The notes beneath the pieces are model-generated. The model had not been told where the DNA came from. It saw only the letters and a list, made by a program, of their open reading frames with translations, and searched no databases. The position numbers were made by a program, and so were the translations under genes. From assembly GCA_016858145.1 (NCBI GenBank), contig JAEHOE010000015.1, forward strand, positions 682,001 to 746,000: a stretch of 64,000 nt of DNA, given 5' to 3'. Shown one piece after another: positions 59,201 to 64,000 of the stretch; within the stretch, counting starts at the first letter, position 1; the number at the start of each line of letters is the position of its first letter. This stretch comes from Edaphochlamys debaryana. Its lineage: Eukaryota > Chlorophyta > Chlorophyceae > Chlamydomonadales.

Positions 59201-62200
59201 CGCACCGTCACACGCAGGTCAGCCAGGGCGTTTGACGGAGACGGAGGAGGGGGCGACGGGGGCGGAGGCGCGGGAGGAGCGGGAGACGGAGGGATTGGGG
59301 AGGGAGGCGTGGGAGGAGGAGACGGAGGAGACGGACAAGCCGTGCCCAGCGCACTGCCAGACACCACCACGGGACTGTCCACGGACCAGCCGCCAGGCAG
59401 CGGGCCGCACATGGCCACGTTGTCGCGAAGCACCAGCAGCGTCAGCGCCGTCATGCCCGCAGGCCAGGCGGACGGGATGGTGCTCACGAAGCCGTTGGAG
59501 GACAGGTCCAGGCTGTTGAGCGACTGGAGCGAAGACCAAGAAGCCGGAAGCAGACCGCTCAGCTGGTTGCCCGCGAGGCTCAGGGACTCCAGCTGCACCA
59601 TCAGGCTCCAGGAGTCGGGCAGCGGACCGGCAAGCAGGTTGCCGTCCAGCTGCACCGAGCGAAGCGACCGCAGCTGGTACAGGCTGGGAGGGAGGGGACC
59701 GCTCAGGGCGGGGCTCATGGCGGGCAGGCTCAGGTCCACCACATTGGACGAGCCGTCACACGATACGCCCGCCCACGAGCACTCCGAGCCGCTGCCCCAG
59801 CCGGACAGCGCGGCGGGGTTGCCCAGCTCCGTGCGGATCTGCAGCAGCGCGTTGGACGACGTCGGAGGCGACGGGGGTGAGGGGCTGGGCGGAAGCGGGG
59901 AGGGAGGCAGCGGGCTGGGAGGCTCAGGCGAGGGAGGGACGGGAGGCGATGGTGAGGGCGGTACCGGGGGCGAAGGGCTGGGCGGAGCGGGGCTAGGAGG
60001 CCCAGGAGACGGAGGCACAGGCGAAGGCGGCTCAGGCGAGGGAGGAAGCGGGGAAGGCGGCTCCGGCGACGGAGGCGGAGACGGAGAGGGCGGAAGAGGA
60101 GACGGAGGAAGGGGAGGAGACGGAGGAGGCGGAGGGCTCGGGCACGGACCGGGCATGAGCGTGTTGCTGTACTGGTACGCCGCAGACGGAGCCGGACCGC
60201 ACAGAAGGCTGTTGTTGGACAGCGCGACGCGCGTCAGGCCCGTCAGCACGTTCCAGGACGAAGGCACAGACGACGTCAGGCGGTTGCCCGTCAGGTCCAG
60301 GTTGCGAAGCGAAGTCAGAGCCGACCACTCGGGAGGAAGCTGGCCCGACAGAGACATGCCAGACAGGTCCAGACGAGTCAGGGACACCAGCGTGCTCCAC
60401 GAGGCGTGCAGCGTGCCGCGGAGGCGGTTGCTGCCGCCGCCCAGCACGATGCTCTGCAGGCTCGTCACGTAGGCCCACGTGCTGGGCAGCGAGCCGTTCA
60501 GCGACTGGTACGCCAGAGACAGGGCCACGGGCCTGCTCGCGTTGCTGCACGTCACGCCCGTCCAGGCGGCCGTGCAGGGGTCGCTTGTGGTGTTCCAGCC
60601 GAGCATCGTCGAGGGCCAGGGGCTCACCTGCACACCAGCGGGAGGATTGAGGGGAGAGAATCCACCAACGAAACAATGTCAGGGTGAGCTGCAACGAGAC
60701 CTCGGAGAGGCAGCGGCAAGGACCACACACGCACCCACGACACACAAGCAGGGGGCCCCCCCGGGTGCCCACGCACCGTCACACGCAGGTCAGCCAGGGC
60801 GTTTGACGGAGACGGAGGAGGGGGCGACGGGGGCGGAGGCGCGGGAGGAGCGGGAGACGGAGGGATTGGGGAAGGAGGCGCGGGAGGAGGAGACGGAGGA
60901 GACGGACACGCCGTGCCCAGCGCACTGCCAGACACCACCACGGGACTGTCCACGGACCAGCCGCCAGGCAGCGGGCCGCACATGGCCACGTTGTCGCGAA
61001 GCACCAGCAGCGTCAGCGCCGTCATGCCCGCAGGCCAGGCGGACGGGATGGTGCTCACGAAGCCGTTGGAGGACAGGTCCAGGCTGTTGAGCGACTGGAG
61101 CGAAGACCAAGAAGCCGGGAGCAGACCGCTCAGCTGGTTGCCCGCGAGGCTCAGGGACTCCAGCTGCACCATCAGGCTCCACGAGTCGGGCAGCGGACCG
61201 GCAAGCAGGTTGCCGTCCAGCTGCACCGAGCGAAGCGACCGCAGCTGGTACAGGCTGGGAGGGAGGGGACCGCTCAGGGCGGGGCTCATGGCGGGCAGGC
61301 TCAGGTCCACCACATTGGACGAGCCGTCACACGATACGCCCGCCCACGAGCACTCCGAGCCGCTGCCCCAGCCGGACAGCGCGGCGGGGTTGCCCAGCTC
61401 CGTGCGGATCTGCAGCAGCGCGTTGGACGACGTCGGAGGCGACGGGGGTGAGGGGCTGGGCGGAAGCGGGGAGGGAGGCAGCGGGCTGGGAGGCTCAGGC
61501 GAGGGAGGGACGGGAGGCGATGGTGAGGGCGGTACCGGGGGCGAAGGGCTGGGCGGAGCGGGGCTAGGAGGCCCAGGAGACGGAGGCACAGGCGAAGGCG
61601 GCTCAGGCGAGGGAGGAAGCGGGGAAGGCGGCTCCGGCGACGGAGGCGGAGACGGAGAGGGCGGAAGAGGAGACGGAGGAAGGGGAGGAGACGGAGGAGG
61701 CGGAGGGCTCGGGCACGGACCGGGCATGAGCGTGTTGCTGTACTGGTACGCCGCAGACGGAGCCGGACCGCACAGAAGGCTGTTGTTGGACAGCGCGACG
61801 CGCGTCAGGCCCGTCAGCACGTTCCAGGACGAAGGCACAGACGACGTCAGGCGGTTGCCCGTCAGGTCCAGGTTGCGAAGCGAAGTCAGAGCCGACCACT
61901 CGGGAGGAAGCTGGCCCGACAGAGACATGCCAGACAGGTCCAGACGAGTCAGGGACACCAGCGTGCTCCACGAGGCGTGCAGCGTGCCGCGGAGGCGGTT
62001 GCTGCCGCCGCCCAGCACGATGCTCTGCAGGCTCGTCACGTAGGCCCACGTGCTGGGCAGCGAGCCGTTCAGCGACTGGTACGCCAGAGACAGGGCCACG
62101 GGCCTGCTCGCGTTGCTGCACGTCACGCCCGTCCAGGCGGCCGTGCAGGGGTCGCTTGTGGTGTTCCAGCCGAGCATCGTCGAGGGCCAGGGGCTCACCT

Positions 62201-64000
62201 GCACACCAGCGGGAGGATTGAGGGGAGAGAATCCACCAACGAAACAATGTCAGGGTGAGCTGCAACGAGACCTCGGAGAGGCAGCGGCAAGGACCACACA
62301 CGCACCCACGACACACAAGCAGGGGGCCCCCCCGGGTGCCCACGCACCGTCACACGCAGGTCAGCCAGGGCGTTTGACGGAGACGGAGGAGGGGGCGACG
62401 GGGGCGGAGGCGCGGGAGGAGCGGGAGACGGAGGGATTGGGGAAGGAGGCGCGGGAGGAGGAGACGGAGGAGACGGACACGCCGTGCCCAGCGCACTGCC
62501 AGACACCACCACGGGACTGTCCACGGACCAGCCGCCAGGCAGCGGGCCGCACATGGCCACGTTGTCGCGAAGCACCAGCAGCGTCAGCGCCGTCATGCCC
62601 GCAGGCCAGGCGGACGGGATGGTGCTCACGAAGCCGTTGGAGGACAGGTCCAGGCTGTTGAGCGACTGGAGCGAAGACCAAGAAGCCGGGAGCAGACCGC
62701 TCAGCTGGTTGCCCGCGAGGCTCAGAGACTCCAGCTGCACCATCAGGCTCCACGAGTCGGGCAGCGGGCCGGCAAGCAGGTTGCCGTCCAGCTGCACCGA
62801 GCGAAGCGACCGCAGCTGGTACAGGCTGGGAGGGAGGGGACCGCTCAGGGCGGGGCTCATGGCGGGCAGGCTCAGGTCCACCACATTGGACGAGCCGTCA
62901 CACGATACGCCCGCCCACGAGCACTCCGAGCCGCTGCCCCAGCCGGACAGCGCGGCGGGGTTGCCCAGCTCCGTGCGGATCTGCAGCAGTGCGTTGGACG
63001 ACGTCGGAGGCGACGGGGGTGAGGGGCTGGGCGGAAGCGGGGAGGGAGGCAGCGGGCTGGGAGGGGGAGGTGGGCTCGGTGACGGCGGCAGCGGGCTCGG
63101 AGGCTCGGGCGAGGGAGGGACGGGAGGCGATGGTGAGGGCGGTACCGGGGGCGAAGGGCTGGGCGGAGCGGGGCTAGGAGGCCCAGGAGACGGAGGCACA
63201 GGCGAAGGCGGCTCAGGCGAGGGAGGAAGCGGGGAAGGCGGCTCCGGCGACGGAGGCGGAGACGGAGAGGGCGGAAGAGGAGACGGAGGAAGGGGAGGAG
63301 ACGGAGGAGGCGGAGGGCTCGGGCACGGACCGGGCATGAGCGTGTTGCTGTACTGGTACGCCGCAGACGGAGCCGGACCGCACAGAAGGCTGTTGTTAGA
63401 CAGCGCGACGCGCGTCAGGCCCGTCAGCACGTTCCAGGACGAAGGCACAGACGACGTCAGGCGGTTGCCCGTCAGGTCCAGGTTGCGAAGCGAAGTCAGA
63501 GCCGACCACTCGGGAGGAAGCTGGCCCGACAGAGACATGCCAGACAGGTCCAGACGAGTCAGGGACACCAGCGTGCTCCACGAGGCGTGCAGCGTGCCGC
63601 GGAGGCGGTTGCTGCCGCCGCCCAGCACGATGCTCTGCAGGCTCGTCACGTAGGCCCACGTGCTGGGCAGCGAGCCGTTCAGCGACTGGTACGCCAGAGA
63701 CAGGGCCACGGGCCTGCTCGCGTTGCTGCACGTCACGCCCGTCCAGGCGGCCGTGCAGGGGTCGCTTGTGGTGTTCCAGCCCAGCATCGTCGAGGGCCAG
63801 GGGCTCACCTGCACACCAGCGGGAGGATCGAGGGGAGAGAATCCACCAACGAAACAATGTCAGGGTGAGCTGCAACGAGACCTCGGAGAGGCAGCGGCAA
63901 GGACCACACACGCACCCACGACACACAAGCAGGGGGCCCCCCCGGGTGCCCACGCACCGTCACACGCAGGTCAGCCAGGGCGTTTGACGGAGACGGAGGA
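44221..64000 (-). CDS. Giant LRR / PPSP-rich / Ig-like multi-pass membrane protein (5' end outside window)
   Basis: A partial exon (64000-63958) and 27 exons join in phase to the stop at 44221: 63808-62348, 62198-60777, 60627-59206, 59056-57704, 57565-56066, 55971-54906, 54712-54550, 54464-54421, 54283-53946, 53817-53702, 53540-53413, 53323-52209, 52046-51415, 51255-51110, 50975-50891, 50727-50587, 50469-50293, 50197-50076, 49911-49725, 49607-49299, 49142-48958, 48819-48560, 48418-48184, 48011-45409, 45239-45046, 44949-44836, 44662-44221. That is over 5,330 codons. Order: 13 plant-type LRRNT/LRR modules ([40 protein letters not shown]) separated by PPSP linkers of wall-glycoprotein type; a [10 protein letters not shown] domain with a Gln-rich segment; bacterial-Ig-like domains ([22 protein letters not shown]); membrane helices near 49860, 49000, 48740 and 48620; a ~1,000-residue Pro/Ala/Ser/Gly segment (48418-44949), probably cytoplasmic; then about four more helices (44660-44300). 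By inference it is a cell-surface receptor or channel anchored in the matrix. Confidence 0.8.
52209..53215 (-). repeat. Long PPSP hydroxyproline-type tract
   Basis: Within exon 53323-52209, more than 300 residues consist almost wholly of [17 protein letters not shown] and PAPP units, after the last LRR module and before the FPNADC domain. Such tracts form extended, glycosylated rods in volvocine wall proteins (pherophorins, GP1). It is the longest such linker in the gene and probably spaces the LRR array from the membrane part. Confidence 0.9.
55972..57565 (-). repeat. Diverged LRR exon unit 1 (1594 bp)
   Basis: Exon 57565-56066 plus its downstream 94-bp intron. It has the same two-module architecture as the array to the right ([11 protein letters not shown] type, then [12 protein letters not shown] type) but clear differences, for example NNKLGG-type substitutions and a longer, distinct Pro-rich linker. 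Confidence 0.85.
57566..59056 (-). repeat. Diverged LRR exon unit 2 (1491 bp)
   Basis: Exon 59056-57704 plus a 138-bp intron. The first module is nearly identical to the array units, but the Pro-rich linkers are shorter and the second module differs ([20 protein letters not shown]). It is intermediate between unit 1 and the near-identical array. Confidence 0.85.
59057..60627 (-). repeat. Near-identical LRR exon unit A (1571 bp)
   Basis: Exon 60627-59206 (474 codons) plus intron 59205-59057 (149 bp). It differs from unit B by only a handful of bases, for example one codon (SPPPTPP versus SPPPAPP) and two intron positions. Confidence 0.95.
60628..62198 (-). repeat. Near-identical LRR exon unit B (1571 bp)
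   Basis: Exon 62198-60777 plus intron 60776-60628. Same length as unit A, with nearly the same exon and intron sequence. Intron conservation equal to exon conservation points to very recent duplication or gene conversion. Confidence 0.95.
62199..63808 (-). repeat. Near-identical LRR exon unit C (1610 bp)
   Basis: Exon 63808-62348 plus intron 62347-62199. It equals unit B except for scattered changes and a 39-bp in-frame insertion at about 63070-63109, adding 13 residues ([15 protein letters not shown]) to the Pro-rich linker. Confidence 0.95.
63809..64000 (-). repeat. Start of a further LRR exon unit, cut by the window edge
   Basis: Intron 63957-63809 (149 bp) matches the other array introns, and 63958-64000 is the end of another copy of the exon (ALADLRVT). 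The array therefore continues beyond the window and its copy number is unknown. Confidence 0.9.

Noticed and set aside
57840..63653. Long + strand open frames (353-389 codons) across the LRR array
   Set aside because: They are antisense shadows of the PPSP and LRR exons: CCx-rich codons read backwards give GGx-rich Gly/Ser/Glu repeats. The minus frame has the LRR motifs and consistent splice sites.
1..64000. CRISPR arrays, tRNA, rRNA or bacterial operon signals
   Set aside because: The regular repeats are either coding exon units or microsatellites. No tRNA- or rRNA-like segment was recognisable by eye, and the splice-rich gene structure is eukaryotic.

Overview
This window looks like nuclear DNA from a GC-rich green alga of the Chlamydomonadales/volvocine type. 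The supporting signs are intron-dense genes with G|GTGAGY/GTGCGY donors and (C/T)AG acceptors, strong G/C third positions, hydroxyproline-type PPSP stretches as in algal wall and matrix proteins, a flagellar coiled-coil gene (CFAP58), a plastid-targeted membrane protein, and a TGTAA-type poly(A) signal. I spliced the exons by hand, using donor/acceptor sites and reading-frame phase. Exon lists are in the entries.

Layout. (1) 276-2301 (+): 3' part of a MidA/NDUFAF7-like (DUF185) methyltransferase gene. (2) 2878-6312 (+): a 443-residue protein with a signal peptide or anchor that looks like a GT-B glycosyltransferase. (3) 8336-14851 (-): a 1215-residue TKL-type protein kinase with an N-terminal acylation motif and two GAF-like regions. 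(4) 14475-15243 and 17501-18269: a ~769-bp inverted repeat that duplicates, in opposite orientation, the kinase upstream region, exon 1 and part of intron 1. (5) 20684-28324 (+): a 26-exon gene for a ~1004-residue fusion of glutaredoxin, DUF4395, TehA/SLAC1-type anion channel and hemerythrin. (6) 29327-32202 (-): a 291-residue plastid UncI/Atp1-like membrane protein (CGL160/CGLD22-like), divergent from (7) 32526-38252 (+): CFAP58, 868 residues in 15 exons. (8) 39179-42430 (+): an F-box protein with a large leucine-rich body. (9) 44221-64000 (-, 5' end beyond the window): one giant gene, 27 full exons and more than 5,300 codons in the window. It encodes tandem plant-type LRR modules with PPSP linkers, bacterial-Ig-like domains and a multi-pass membrane C-terminus with a ~1,000-residue low-complexity segment.

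The right end of the giant gene is a recent tandem array. Units of 1,571 bp, each one exon plus one 149-bp intron, are almost identical, and every exon is phase 0 at both ends, so repeat number can change without breaking the frame.

The genes do not form a pathway, as expected for a nuclear chromosome. Two systems stand out: the glutaredoxin-DUF4395-channel-hemerythrin fusion (redox and O2/NO-type chemistry coupled to anion transport, by inference) and the giant LRR/PPSP membrane protein with its expandable exon array.
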